Numbered from the stretch's first letter, positions 51,319 to 60,627 are shown. The stretch is DNA of 64,000 bases from Streptomyces sp. AC1-42W (GCF_003248355.1 NZ_QKWY01000002.1:3162001-3226000); one strand, 5' to 3'. Notes: generated by a model from the sequence alone, not told the origin. Translations and numbers: made by a program.

Positions 51319-52509
51319 TCAGCTCTCCGCCGCCACCCGGAACCGCAGCCGCGCCGCGACCAGCCGCTCCAGCAGCGCGTCGCCCATCGCGGCGGCCGTC
51401 GTCACCTGCCCCGAGGTGGCCGGCAGCTCGTCCAGCGCCAGGCACAGCGCCGACTCCGCGAGCATCTTCGCCGTCTCGTCGTAGCCCGGATCGCCACCCG
51501 ACACCTCCGTGAACACCCGCCGGCCGCCGCCCTCGCCGACGAACCGCACTGTGAACCAACTGCGCCGCCTGCGCTCCGCGTCGGGGCCCGCGCCGGACGC
51601 GTACCGCCCCATCAGCCACTCCCGCGCGGCCGGCACCTGCGCCGCGCCCAGCAGCGCCCCGAGCGCCGCCGTGCCCCCGAGGGCCACCGGCAGGTGCCGG
51701 ACCGAGGCGAAGTGGCGGTAGCGGAAGTCGGGGCCGTAGCCCGGCAGCGCCCGCGCCGAGCGGGCGACGACCCGCGCGTCCAGCGTCGGCAGGGGCAGCG
51801 CCCAGGTGCCGGTCTGCGGGCTGAAGTGCGGCCGGCCCAGCGGGGCGCGGACCCGGCGCCCGGCCGGCCGGGGCTCGTACAGGCGGCGCTCCCGCGCGGC
51901 GCGGGCCGTCTGCCGGCCCCGGCCCATGGCGGTGAGCGCCGAGGCGAACGTGCCGCCGGAGAAGGCGGCGTCGCTGCGGACGAAGCCGTCGATGCGCAGC
52001 GGCACCCCGGCCGGGAGCCGCCCGACCGTGAAGTAGACGCCCAGGTCGTGCGGCACGGAGTCGAAACCGCAGGCGTGCACCAGCCGGGCACCGGTCTCGC
52101 GGGCCCGCGCGTCGTGCTCCACGTACATCCGGTCCACGAACTCCGGCTCGCCGGTGAGGTCCGCGTAGTCGGTCCCCGCCTCGGCGCAGGCGGCGACCAG
52201 GCCCTCGCCGTACGAGACGTAGGGGCCGACGGTCGTGGCCACCACGTGCGCGGACTCGGCCAGCGCGCGCAGCGAACCGGGGTCGGTGGCGTCCGCCTCC
52301 AGCAGCGGGAGGTCCGCGCAGCGCGGATCGAGGCCGGCCAGCCGGGCGCGCAGCTTCGCCGGCTTGGCGCGGTCGCGTCCGGCGAGGGCCCAGCGGCAGC
52401 CGTCCGGGGCATGCCGGGCGAGGTAGGCGGCGGTGAGCGCGCCCACGAAGCCGGTGGCGCCGAAAAGGACGATGTCGTAGGGGCGGGCCGCCCCGTTCTG
52501 CCTGTTCAC
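51319..52509 (-). CDS. Saccharopine dehydrogenase-like / trans-acting enoyl reductase-like protein
   Basis: 396 aa, GTG start. A Rossmann N-terminus (YDIVLFGATGFVGALTAAYLA, VVATTVGPYVSYGEGLVAACA) is followed by ADLTGEPEFVDRM and HACGFDSVPHDLG, which are diagnostic of the saccharopine-dehydrogenase-like family including mycobacterial trans-acting enoyl reductases of lipid synthesis. NADP binding is expected; the true substrate is unknown. No polyketide synthase is nearby. Convergent with nfi, 22-bp gap. Confidence 0.82.
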   Translation of the reverse strand: MNRQNGAARPYDIVLFGATGFVGALTAAYLARHAPDGCRWALAGRDRAKPAKLRARLAGLDPRCADLPLLEADATDPGSLRALAESAHVVATTVGPYVSYGEGLVAACAEAGTDYADLTGEPEFVDRMYVEHDARARETGARLVHACGFDSVPHDLGVYFTVGRLPAGVPLRIDGFVRSDAAFSGGTFASALTAMGRGRQTARAARERRLYEPRPAGRRVRAPLGRPHFSPQTGTWALPLPTLDARVVARSARALPGYGPDFRYRHFASVRHLPVALGGTAALGALLGAAQVPAAREWLMGRYASGAGPDAERRRRSWFTVRFVGEGGGRRVFTEVSGGDPGYDETAKMLAESALCLALDELPATSGQVTTAAAMGDALLERLVAARLRFRVAAES

Positions 52510-52628
52510 GCAAGCCTCCGCGCAGGTGGCACCGGATGGGGCGGAGCAGAGGTTAGCGCGGCCGCCGTGGCGGACTGCGGGCGGGAGGGGGTCATGGGGG
52601 AGTATCCAGGAGTGTCCGGGAAAGAACT

Positions 52629-52680
52629 AAGCGCTTGCTCTGCCCAAGGGGTTGTGCGGAGCGCGGCGCGTTCCTAGCAT
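52629..52680 (+). promoter_or_regulatory. Candidate promoter and palindrome of the beta-oxidation operon
   Basis: TTGTGC (52652-52657) and TAGCAT (52675-52680) are separated by 17 bp, about 42 bp before the ATG at 52722. A palindromic AAGCGCTT core (52629-52636, in CTAAGCGCTTGC) lies just upstream of the -35 box and could be an operator. Confidence 0.45.
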
Positions 52681-52721
52681 CATCGGTGTTACATCAGTTG
52701 TGTCATACCGCTGGGGGCTCG

Positions 52722-53873
52722 ATGGCAGCAGCAGAGAACGGTCCGCGCGGCCCCCTTGCCGGGCTGCGGGTGGTGGAACTGGCCGGCATCGGCCCCGGCC
52801 CCTTCGCCGCGATGCTCCTGGCCGATCTGGGCGCCGACGTGGTGCGGATCGACCGTCCGGGCGGCGCCGGACTCGGCATCGACCCGGCCCGCGACCTCAC
52901 CAACCGCAACAAGCGCTCCGTGCTCGTCGACCTCAAGGACCCCGCGGGACCGGCCACCGTCCTGGACCTCGTCGAGCGCGCCGACGTCCTCGTCGAGGGC
53001 TACCGGCCGGGCGTCGCCGAACGCCTGGGCGTCGGCCCCGACGCCTGCCTCGCCCGCAACCCGAAGCTCGTCTACGGGCGGATGACCGGCTGGGGCCAGG
53101 ACGGGCCGCTGGCCGCGCGCGCCGGGCACGACATCGCGTACATCGCGCTCACCGGCACCCTCTCCATGATCGGCGGCCCCGGCGAGCCGCCCACCGTCCC
53201 CGCCAACCTGGTCGGCGACTACGCGGGCGGCTCGCTGTACCTCGTCGTCGGCGTCCTCGCCGCCCTCCGGCACGCCCGCACCCCCGGCGGCACCGGACAG
53301 GTCGTGGACGCGGCGATCGTCGACGGCGCCGCCCACCTCGCCACGATGATCCACGGCATGCTCGCGGCCGGCAGCTGGCAGGACCGGCGCGGCTCCAACC
53401 TGCTGGACGGCGGCTGCCCCTTCTACGGCACCTACGCGACCGCGGACGGCCAGTACATGGCGGTCGGCCCGCTGGAGCAGCGGTTCTACGACGAGTTCGT
53501 CCGGCTCCTCGGCATCGCGGACACCGCCCCCGACCGGGGCGACCTCGCCCGCTGGGACGAGCTGCGCACCGCGGTCGCCGACCGGTTCCGCAGCCGGACC
53601 CGCGCCGAGTGGACCGCGGTCTTCGACGGGACGGACGCCTGCGTGGCCCCCGTCCTCTCGCTCCGCGAGGCCCCCCGCCACCCCCATCTGGCGGCCCGCG
53701 CCACCTTCGTCGAACACGGCGGGCTCACCCAGCCCGCGCCCGCGCCCCGCTTCACGGCCACGCCCACCTCCGTGCGCACCGGACCCGCCCTGCCGGGCGC
53801 GGACACCGAAGCCGTCGCCGCCGACTGGGACGTACCCGGCCTGCTCACCACCCGGAAGGACACCACCGACTGA
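52722..53873 (+). CDS. CaiB/BaiF family CoA transferase, alpha-methylacyl-CoA racemase-like
   Basis: 383 aa from the ATG at 52722 (GGGGG ribosome site), the longer frame from 52635 being unnecessary. The family III CoA-transferase fold shows GLRVVELAGIGPGPFAAMLLADLGADV, VDLKDPAGPATVLDLVERADVLVEG YRPG and YGRMTGWGQDGPLAARAGHDIAYIALTG. The AGHDI context with Asp/His is that of alpha-methylacyl-CoA racemases, which turn (2R)- into (2S)-methylacyl-CoA for beta-oxidation. First gene of the operon; overlaps the dehydrogenase by one base. Confidence 0.88.
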   Translation: MAAAENGPRGPLAGLRVVELAGIGPGPFAAMLLADLGADVVRIDRPGGAGLGIDPARDLTNRNKRSVLVDLKDPAGPATVLDLVERADVLVEGYRPGVAERLGVGPDACLARNPKLVYGRMTGWGQDGPLAARAGHDIAYIALTGTLSMIGGPGEPPTVPANLVGDYAGGSLYLVVGVLAALRHARTPGGTGQVVDAAIVDGAAHLATMIHGMLAAGSWQDRRGSNLLDGGCPFYGTYATADGQYMAVGPLEQRFYDEFVRLLGIADTAPDRGDLARWDELRTAVADRFRSRTRAEWTAVFDGTDACVAPVLSLREAPRHPHLAARATFVEHGGLTQPAPAPRFTATPTSVRTGPALPGADTEAVAADWDVPGLLTTRKDTTD

Positions 53874-55015
53874 TGCAGCGGCAGATCTTCACCGGAGAGC
53901 ACGACGCGTTCCGCGAGACCGTACGCACCTTCCTCGCCAAAGAGGTCCTTCCGCACTACGAGCAGTGGGAGAAGGACGGCATCGTCTCCCGCGACGCCTG
54001 GCGCGCCGCCGGCCGCCAGGGCCTCCTCGGCCTCGCCGTACCCGAGGAGTACGGGGGCGGCGGCAACCCCGACTTCCGCTACAGCGCCGTGCTCGCCGAG
54101 GAGTTCACCCGGGCCGGCACCCCCGGCCTCGCGCTCGGGCTGCACAACGACATCATCGGCCCCTACCTCACCGGCCTGGCCACCGAGGAGCAGAAGCGGC
54201 GCTGGCTGCCCGGCTTCTGCACCGGCGAGATCATCACCGCCATCGCCATGACCGAACCCGGCGCCGGCTCCGACCTCCAGGGCATCCGCACCACCGCCGA
54301 GGACAAGGGCGACCACTGGCTGCTCAACGGCTCCAAGACGTTCATCTCCAACGGCATCCTCGCCGACCTGGTGGTCGTCGTCGCGAAGACCACCCCGGAG
54401 GGCGGCGCCAAGGGCCTCTCGCTCATCGTCGTGGAACGCGGCGCCGAGGGCTTCGAACGGGGCCGCAACCTCGACAAGATCGGCCAGAAGTCCCAGGACA
54501 CCGCCGAACTCTTCTTCAACGACGTACGCGTCCCCAAGGACAACCTCCTCGGTGAACGCGACGGCGCCTTCATCCACCTGATGACCAACCTCGCCCAGGA
54601 ACGCATGGGCATAGCCGTCGCCGGGATCGCCGCCGCCGAACACCTCCTGGAGATCACCACCGCGTACGTCAAGGAGCGCGAGGCGTTCGGCCGGCCGCTC
54701 GCCAGACTCCAGCACATCCGCTTCGAGATCGCGGAGATGGCCACCGAGTGCGCCGTCACCCGCGCCTTCCTCGACCGGTGCGTCGTGGACCACTCCGAGG
54801 GCACCCTCGACGCCGTACACGCCTCCATGGCGAAGTGGTGGGCGACCGAACTGCAGAAGCGCGTCGCCGACCGCTGCCTCCAACTGCACGGCGGCTACGG
54901 GTACATGACGGAGTACCCGGTGGCCAGGGCGTTCACCGACGGCCGCATCCAGACCATCTACGGCGGCACGACCGAGATCATGAAGGAGATCATCGGCCGC
55001 TCGCTGCTCGGCTGA
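53873..55015 (+). CDS. Acyl-CoA dehydrogenase (long-chain type)
   Basis: 380 aa from the ATG at 53873 (overlap TGATG with the CaiB-like gene). Signatures: VPEEYGGGGNPDF, AIAMTEPGAGSDLQGIRTTAED, LNGSKTFISNGILAD, and LHGGYGYMTEYPVARAFTDGRIQTIYGGTTEIMKEII. The residue at the IVD/LCAD-type base position lies in the central helices, and GGTTEIMK replaces the EGT motif Glu, as in enzymes that place the base elsewhere. Catalyses the first oxidation of the pathway. Confidence 0.93.
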   Translation: MQRQIFTGEHDAFRETVRTFLAKEVLPHYEQWEKDGIVSRDAWRAAGRQGLLGLAVPEEYGGGGNPDFRYSAVLAEEFTRAGTPGLALGLHNDIIGPYLTGLATEEQKRRWLPGFCTGEIITAIAMTEPGAGSDLQGIRTTAEDKGDHWLLNGSKTFISNGILADLVVVVAKTTPEGGAKGLSLIVVERGAEGFERGRNLDKIGQKSQDTAELFFNDVRVPKDNLLGERDGAFIHLMTNLAQERMGIAVAGIAAAEHLLEITTAYVKEREAFGRPLARLQHIRFEIAEMATECAVTRAFLDRCVVDHSEGTLDAVHASMAKWWATELQKRVADRCLQLHGGYGYMTEYPVARAFTDGRIQTIYGGTTEIMKEIIGRSLLG

Positions 55016-55054
55016 CCCACCCTCCTCGCACCACCCGCCCGAAAGGCTGCTGAC

Positions 55055-56269
55055 TTGAGCACCGAAGCGTACGTCTACGACGCGATCCGCACCCCGCGCG
55101 GCCGCGGCAAGGCCAACGGGGCCCTGCACGGCACCAAGCCGATCGACCTCGTCGTCGGCCTCATCCACGAGATCCGGAACCGCTTCCCGGGCCTGGACCC
55201 GGCCGCCGTGGACGACATCGTCCTCGGTGTGGTCAGCCCGCTCGGCGACCAGGGCTCCGACATCGCCCGGATCGCCGCCATCGCGGCCGGCCTGCCGGAC
55301 ACCGTCGCCGGCGTCCAGGAGAACCGCTTCTGCGCCTCCGGTCTGGAGGCCGTCAACCTGGCCGCCGCCAAGGTCCGCTCGGGCTGGGAGGACCTGATCC
55401 TGGCGGGCGGCGTCGAGTCGATGTCCCGGGTGCCGATGGGCTCGGACGGCGGTGCCTGGGCCATGGACCCGATGACCAACTACGAGACCGGCTTCGCCCC
55501 GCAGGGCATCGGCGCCGACCTCATCGCCACCATCGAGGGCTTCTCGCGCCGCGACGTGGACGAGTACGCCGCGCTCTCCCAGGAGCGGGCCGCCGAGGCG
55601 TGGAAGGACAACCGCTTCGCGCGGTCCGTCGTCCCCGTCAAGGACCGCAACGGCCTCGTCGTCCTCGACCACGACGAGCACATGCGCCCCGGCACCACCG
55701 CCGACTCCCTCGCCGCGCTCAAGCCCTCCTTCGCGACCATCGGCGAGATGGGCGGCTTCGACGCGGTGGCGCTCCAGAAGTACCACTGGGTCGAGAAGAT
55801 CGACCACGTCCACCACGCGGGCAACTCCTCCGGCATCGTGGACGGCGCCTCCCTCGTCGCCATCGGCAACAAGGAGATCGGCGAGCGCTATGGCCTCACC
55901 CCGCGCGCCCGCATCGTCTCGGCCGCCGTCTCCGGTTCCGAGCCCACCATCATGCTCACCGGCCCCGCGCCCGCCACCCGCAAGGCGCTGGCCAAGGCCG
56001 GGCTCACCATCGACGACATCGACCTGGTCGAGATCAACGAGGCGTTCGCCGGGGTCGTCCTGCGCTTCGTCCGCGACATGGGGCTCTCCCTCGACAAGGT
56101 CAACGTCAACGGCGGCGCCATCGCACTCGGCCACCCGCTGGGCGCCACCGGCGCGATGATCCTCGGCACCCTCATCGACGAACTGGAACGCCGCGACCGG
56201 CGCTACGGCCTGGCCACCCTGTGCGTGGGCGGCGGCATGGGCATCGCCACCGTCGTCGAGCGTCTCTGA
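55055..56269 (+). CDS. fadA: Acetyl-CoA acyltransferase (thiolase, FadA)
   Basis: 404 aa, TTG start, GAAAGGC upstream. The acyl-enzyme Cys is in ENRFCASGLEAVN, His and the Gly loop in NVNGGAIALGHPLGATGA, and the second Cys in LATLCVGGGMG. It splits 3-ketoacyl-CoA into acetyl-CoA and a shortened acyl-CoA. It is 39 bp after the dehydrogenase and 31 bp before fadB, forming the FadA partner of the complex. Confidence 0.95.
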   Translation: MSTEAYVYDAIRTPRGRGKANGALHGTKPIDLVVGLIHEIRNRFPGLDPAAVDDIVLGVVSPLGDQGSDIARIAAIAAGLPDTVAGVQENRFCASGLEAVNLAAAKVRSGWEDLILAGGVESMSRVPMGSDGGAWAMDPMTNYETGFAPQGIGADLIATIEGFSRRDVDEYAALSQERAAEAWKDNRFARSVVPVKDRNGLVVLDHDEHMRPGTTADSLAALKPSFATIGEMGGFDAVALQKYHWVEKIDHVHHAGNSSGIVDGASLVAIGNKEIGERYGLTPRARIVSAAVSGSEPTIMLTGPAPATRKALAKAGLTIDDIDLVEINEAFAGVVLRFVRDMGLSLDKVNVNGGAIALGHPLGATGAMILGTLIDELERRDRRYGLATLCVGGGMGIATVVERL

Positions 56270-56300
56270 CCGTCCCCCTTCCTACGGAGAAGACACACCC

Positions 56301-58472
56301 ATGACCGAGAGCACGACCATCCGCTGGGAACAGGACGAGACCGGCGTCGTCACCCTCGTACTGGACGATCCCCACCAGTCCGCCAACACGATGAACCAGG
56401 CGTTCAAGGACTCCATCGCGGCCGTCGCCGACCGCGCCGAGGCCGAGAAGGACTCCATCCGGGGCATCATCTACACCTCCGCCAAGAAGACCTTCTTCGC
56501 GGGCGGCGACCTCAAGGAAATGATCCGGATCGGTCCTTCGAGCGCGCAGCTCGCGTTCGACACCGGCACCGCCATCAAGAACTCGCTGCGCCGCATCGAG
56601 ACCCTCGGCAAGCCCGTCGTCGCCGCCATCAACGGCGCCGCGCTCGGCGGCGGCTACGAGATCGCGCTCGCCGCCCACCACCGCGTCGCCCTCGACGCCC
56701 CCGGCTCCCGCATCGGCCTGCCCGAGGTCACCCTGGGCCTGCTCCCCGCCGGCGGCGGCGTCACCCGCACCGTACGCCTCATGGGCATCGCCGACGCCCT
56801 GCTGAAGGTCCTCCTCCAGGGCACCCAGTACACCCCCCGGCGCGCCCTGGAGAACGGCCTCGTCCACGAGATCGCCGCCACGCCCGAGGAGATGCTCGAC
56901 AAGGCCCGCGCCTTCATCGACGCCCACCCCGAGTCGCAGCAGCCCTGGGACGTCAAGGGCTACAAGATCCCCGGCGGCACCCCGTCGAACCCGAGGTTCG
57001 CCGCGAACCTGCCGGCCTTCCCGTCCAACCTCAAGAAGCAGATCGCCGGCGCCCCGATGCCCGCGCCGCGCAACATCCTGGCCGCCGCCGTCGAGGGCTC
57101 CCAGGTCGACTTCGAGACCGCGCTGACCATCGAGGCCCGGTACTTCACCGAGCTGGTCACCGGGCAGACCGCCAAGAACATGATCCAGGCGTTCTTCTTC
57201 GACCTCCAGGCCGTCAATTCCGGCGCCAGCCGCCCCAAGGGCATCGAGGAGCGCCCCGTCCGCAAGGTCGCCGTCCTCGGCGCCGGCATGATGGGCGCCG
57301 GCATCGCCTACTCCTGCGCCAGGGCCGGGATCGAGGTCGTCCTCAAGGACGTCTCCGCCGAGGCCGCCGCCAAGGGCAAGGCGTACAGCGAGAAGCTGCT
57401 CGCCAAGGCGCTCGCGCGGGGCCGCACGACGGAGGCGAAGCGCGACGAGCTGCTCGCCCGCATCACGCCGACCGGTGACGTGGCCGACCTCGCCGGCTGC
57501 GACGCCGTCATCGAGGCCGTCTTCGAGGACACCGCGCTCAAGCACCGGGTCTTCCAGGAGATCCAGGACGTCGTCGAGCCGGACGCGCTGCTGTGCTCCA
57601 ACACCTCCACCCTGCCCATCACGGTGCTGGCCGAGGGCGTCGAGCGGCCCGCCGACTTCATCGGGCTGCACTTCTTCTCACCGGTCGACAAGATGCCGCT
57701 GGTCGAGATCATCAAGGGCGGGAAGACCGGGGACGAGGCGCTGGCCCGCGCCTTCGACCTGGTCCGCCGGATCAGGAAGACCCCGATCGTGGTCAACGAC
57801 TCGCGCGGCTTCTTCACCTCGCGCGTCATCGGCCAGTTCATCAACGAGGGCGTCGCGATGGTCGGCGAGGGCGTCGAGCCCGCCTCCGTCGAGCAGGCCG
57901 CCGCCCAGGCCGGCTACCCGGCCAAGGTGCTCTCCCTGATGGACGAGCTGACCCTCACCCTGCCGCGCAAGATCCGCGACGAGACCCGCAGGGCCGTCGA
58001 GGAGGCCGGCGGCACCTGGCCCGGCCACCCGGCGGACGAGGTGATCGACCGCATGGTGGACGAGTTCGGCCGCCCCGGCCGCAGCGGCGGCGCCGGCTTC
58101 TACGAGTACGACGAGGCCGGCAAGCGCACCCGCCTGTGGCCGGGCCTGCGCGAGCACTTCGGGAAGCCGGACACGGACATCCCCTTCACGGACATGCGGG
58201 AGCGCATGCTCTTCTCCGAGGCGCTGGACAGCGTCCGCTGCCTGGAGGAGAACGTCCTGATCACCGTCGCCGACGCCAACATCGGCTCCATCATGGGCAT
58301 CGGCTTCCCGCCGTGGACCGGCGGCGTCCTCCAGTACATCAACGGCTACGAGGGCGGCCTGCCCGGCTTCGTGGCCCGCGCGCGGGAACTCGCCGAGCGC
58401 TACGGCGACCGCTTCCTGCCGCCCGCGCTGCTGGTGGAGAAGGCGGAGAAGGGCGAGACCTTCCACGACTGA
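56301..58472 (+). CDS. fadB: Multifunctional beta-oxidation protein (FadB/FadJ: enoyl-CoA hydratase + 3-hydroxyacyl-CoA dehydrogenase)
   Basis: 723 aa. The crotonase domain (~1-200) shows FFAGGDLKEMIRIG, NGAALGGGYEIALA and LPEVTLGLLPAGGGVTRT. The NAD domain begins near residue 325 (VAVLGAGMMGAGIAY), with CSNTSTLPITVLAEG, IGLHFFSPVDKMPLVEII (catalytic His) and NDSRGFFTSRVIGQFINEG; a second dehydrogenase C-domain closes the protein. Together with FadA it performs hydration, dehydrogenation and thiolysis of acyl chains. Confidence 0.95.
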   Translation: MTESTTIRWEQDETGVVTLVLDDPHQSANTMNQAFKDSIAAVADRAEAEKDSIRGIIYTSAKKTFFAGGDLKEMIRIGPSSAQLAFDTGTAIKNSLRRIETLGKPVVAAINGAALGGGYEIALAAHHRVALDAPGSRIGLPEVTLGLLPAGGGVTRTVRLMGIADALLKVLLQGTQYTPRRALENGLVHEIAATPEEMLDKARAFIDAHPESQQPWDVKGYKIPGGTPSNPRFAANLPAFPSNLKKQIAGAPMPAPRNILAAAVEGSQVDFETALTIEARYFTELVTGQTAKNMIQAFFFDLQAVNSGASRPKGIEERPVRKVAVLGAGMMGAGIAYSCARAGIEVVLKDVSAEAAAKGKAYSEKLLAKALARGRTTEAKRDELLARITPTGDVADLAGCDAVIEAVFEDTALKHRVFQEIQDVVEPDALLCSNTSTLPITVLAEGVERPADFIGLHFFSPVDKMPLVEIIKGGKTGDEALARAFDLVRRIRKTPIVVNDSRGFFTSRVIGQFINEGVAMVGEGVEPASVEQAAAQAGYPAKVLSLMDELTLTLPRKIRDETRRAVEEAGGTWPGHPADEVIDRMVDEFGRPGRSGGAGFYEYDEAGKRTRLWPGLREHFGKPDTDIPFTDMRERMLFSEALDSVRCLEENVLITVADANIGSIMGIGFPPWTGGVLQYINGYEGGLPGFVARARELAERYGDRFLPPALLVEKAEKGETFHD

Positions 58473-58485
58473 CAGCCGGACCCGC

Positions 58486-58523
58486 TGTGCCGTACCGCCC
58501 CTCGCCGGAGGCGGTACGGCACA
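58486..58523. terminator. Terminator between fadB and the MerR gene
   Basis: Perfect 14-bp stem TGTGCCGTACCGCC (58486-58499) with GGCGGTACGGCACA (58510-58523), 10-nt loop. It lies between convergent stops at 58472 and 58546 and can end both transcripts. Confidence 0.85.
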
Positions 58524-58545
58524 CCCGTCTTCCGGCCCAGTCGGC

Positions 58546-59277
58546 TCAGTCGGCGGTGAACGCGGCCCGCAACTGCTCCTTGAGCGAGCGCTGGAACGCC
58601 GTCACCAGGGCCTGGAGCACCATCGGCTGCATGTGCGCGGAGAGCGACTTCATCGCCTTGACGTGCTCGGGGTCCGCCTCCCGCTCCCGGTACGGGCCCC
58701 AGACCTCGTCCCGGAACAGCCGGGTCAGCTCCTGCGCGGCCGCGCGCGTGTGCTCCACCAGGACCGTACGGGCGGCGAGGATCGTCTCGTGCGCGATCGG
58801 TACGTCGAGCAGCTCCACGCCCAGCCGCAGCAGCCCCGGATCGAGCCGGAACACCCCGTCCTCGGGCGCGGACCGCTCCAGCACGCCCATCGCCGCCAGC
58901 CGTTCGAGATCCTGCTCGCCGAGCGGCCGCCCGGCCCGCCGCTCCAGCTCCGCCCGCGAGGCGTCCTCCGGCGAGTCCGGCGCCCAGGACGCCACCAGAG
59001 CCCGGTGGATGGCCAGATCGTGGGCGCTCAGGTCGGGCGGCAGCTGCTCCAGGTACCGTTCGATCGCGGCGAGCGTCATGCCCTGGTGCTGGAGCTCCTC
59101 GATCAGCGCAAGCCGCGAGAGATGGCCGTGCCCGTAGTGCCCGACCCGGCGCGGCCCGATCACCGGGGGCGGCAGCAGCCCGCGCGTGCTGTAGAACCGC
59201 ACCGTGCGCACGGTCACCCCGGCGCGAGCCGCCAGCTCGTCGACGGTGAGCTTGGGCTCCTCGGCCTCGGCCGCCAT
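58546..59277 (-). CDS. MerR-family transcriptional regulator
   Basis: 243 aa from the ATG at 59277, preceded by GAGGAG; the longer frame to 59358 lacks support. The N-terminal winged helix (TVDELAARAGVTVRTVRFYSTRGLLPPPVIGPRRVGHYG, HLSRLALIEELQHQGMTLAAIERYLEQ) is classical MerR. The C-terminal ~150 residues are helical, without the cysteine set of metal sensors, so it senses an organic ligand or acts through protein contacts. Opposite the beta-oxidation operon, which it may regulate (inference). Confidence 0.9.
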   Translation of the reverse strand: MAAEAEEPKLTVDELAARAGVTVRTVRFYSTRGLLPPPVIGPRRVGHYGHGHLSRLALIEELQHQGMTLAAIERYLEQLPPDLSAHDLAIHRALVASWAPDSPEDASRAELERRAGRPLGEQDLERLAAMGVLERSAPEDGVFRLDPGLLRLGVELLDVPIAHETILAARTVLVEHTRAAAQELTRLFRDEVWGPYREREADPEHVKAMKSLSAHMQPMVLQALVTAFQRSLKEQLRAAFTAD

Positions 59278-59337
59278 GGTCCGCTCCTCGTGTCCGGTGC
59301 CGCGAACGGGCCGCGACGCACCTGCCCGCCCGGTGCA

Positions 59338-59350
59338 ACAGTATTGCTGT
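59338..59350. promoter_or_regulatory. Short dyad upstream of the MerR gene
   Basis: ACAG-TATTG-CTGT, 13 bp, lies 61 bp before the MerR start. It is short but AT-rich for this region and could be an autoregulatory operator overlapping the MerR promoter. Confidence 0.3.
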
Positions 59351-59410
59351 CTCACCAACGATGTGAAAGCCCTGCCCGGCGGTTGCCCGAGGGTTGTCAG
59401 TGCCGCCGCC

Positions 59411-59416
59411 TAGCCT
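59411..59416 (+). promoter_or_regulatory. Putative -10 of a leaderless promoter for the macro-domain gene
   Basis: TAGCCT ends 6 nt before the ATG at 59423 and no ribosome site precedes that ATG, which is the pattern of leaderless actinobacterial messages. Confidence 0.35.
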
Positions 59417-59422
59417 GAACAC

Positions 59423-59899
59423 ATGTCCGAGATCAGTTACGTACAGGGGGACGCGACCTCGCCGCAGGGCAAGGGCGCCAAGATCATCGTGCATGTCTGC
59501 AACGATCTCGGCGGCTGGGGCAAGGGCTTCGTCCTCGCCCTCTCGCGCCGCTGGCCCGAACCCGAGGCCGCCTACCGCTCCTGGCACCGCGACCGCGCGC
59601 ACAACGACTTCGGCCTCGGCGCCGTCCAGTTCGTCCGGGTCTCCCCGTTCGTCGAGGTGGCCAACCTGGTCGGCCAGCACGGCATGCGCCGGGGCGGCAA
59701 GGGCGTCCCCGTGCGCTACGAGGCGATCGACACGGGGCTGGCCACCGTCGCCGACCGCGCCCGGGAGCTGGGCGCCTCGGTCCACATGCCCCGGATCGGC
59801 TGCGGCCTCGCGGGCGGCACCTGGTCCCGGATCGAGCCCCTCATAGCGGCCCGGCTGACGGAGCGGGGCCTGCCGGTGACCGTGTACGACTTCGGCTGA
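59423..59899 (+). CDS. Macro-domain protein (ADP-ribose-binding)
   Basis: 158 aa, a single macro domain. Key motifs: YVQGDATSPQGKGAKIIVHVCNDLGGWGKGFVLALS (phosphate and adenine binding, Asn and Gly loop) and VHMPRIGCGLAGGTWSRIEPLI. Sequences of this type (Poa1p/TARG1-like) remove ADP-ribose 1''-phosphate or reverse ADP-ribosylation. No ADP-ribosyltransferase is adjacent, so the cellular target is unknown. Confidence 0.88.
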   Translation: MSEISYVQGDATSPQGKGAKIIVHVCNDLGGWGKGFVLALSRRWPEPEAAYRSWHRDRAHNDFGLGAVQFVRVSPFVEVANLVGQHGMRRGGKGVPVRYEAIDTGLATVADRARELGASVHMPRIGCGLAGGTWSRIEPLIAARLTERGLPVTVYDFG

Positions 59900-59994
59900 C
59901 GGGCCGGGCCCGGCCTGGATACGGGGGTACGTTGCATGTCACCCTGTTGCGGCCGCTCCGTCCGGGGCGAGCCGGTGCGGACGGGGGAGGGGCC

Positions 59995-60627
59995 ATGACG
60001 GCACGTGGTGGCGAGGGGGCGGCCCCCGCCGGGGTGCTGGGCGGGGCGGTCGCGCCCACCGACGCGCTGGGCGAACAGATCCTGGACGCCGCGCGCGAGC
60101 AGTTCATGACCTTCGGGCTGCGCCGCTCGACCGTCGACGACGTCGCCAAGCGCGCCGGTGTCTCGCGCGTGACCGTGTACCGGCGGATCGGCAACAAGGA
60201 CAGTCTGGTCTCGGCGTGCCTGCTGCGCGAGTACCGCCGGTTCGTCGTGGAGGTGGACGAGGCGGTCGCCGCGCTGCCCACACCGGAGGACCGGCTGGTC
60301 GAGGGCTTCGCCGCCGTGCTCCGGCACATCCGCGAGCACCCTCTCATCGGCGGCCTGCTGCGCCTGGAGCCGGAGACCATGCTGCCGTTCCTGACCGTGG
60401 AGAGCGGCCCCGCCCTTCTCGCCATCCGGGACTATCTGGCGGGCCGGCTGCGCGAGGCCCGGCGCCTGGAGGGCGGACCGGAGACCGACCCGACCCCCGT
60501 CGCCGAACTCATGGTCCGGATCACGGTCTCGTTCCTGCTCAACCCGGTCAGCTGCTTCGAACTGGACGACGACGCCCAGGTCCGCGACTTCGCCCGCCGC
60601 TGCCTGGTCCCCCTGCTCACCGCCTAG
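59995..60627 (+). CDS. TetR-family transcriptional regulator
   Basis: 210 aa from the ATG at 59995 with GGAGGGG upstream. The HTH is clear (ILDAAREQFMTFGLRRSTVDDVAKRAGVSRVTVYRRIGNKDSLV); the ligand domain is helical with a Leu/Pro-rich core (HPLIGGLLRLEPETMLPF). It converges on the DUF2236 gene, a combination frequent in actinomycetes, and probably controls it through the dyad at 61624-61648 (inference). Confidence 0.9.
   Translation: MTARGGEGAAPAGVLGGAVAPTDALGEQILDAAREQFMTFGLRRSTVDDVAKRAGVSRVTVYRRIGNKDSLVSACLLREYRRFVVEVDEAVAALPTPEDRLVEGFAAVLRHIREHPLIGGLLRLEPETMLPFLTVESGPALLAIRDYLAGRLREARRLEGGPETDPTPVAELMVRITVSFLLNPVSCFELDDDAQVRDFARRCLVPLLTA

Noticed and set aside
53486..56134. Long minus-strand open frame (882 codons) across the beta-oxidation operon
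   Set aside because: Antisense of strongly supported CaiB-like, dehydrogenase and thiolase genes; high GC removes stop codons on the opposite strand.
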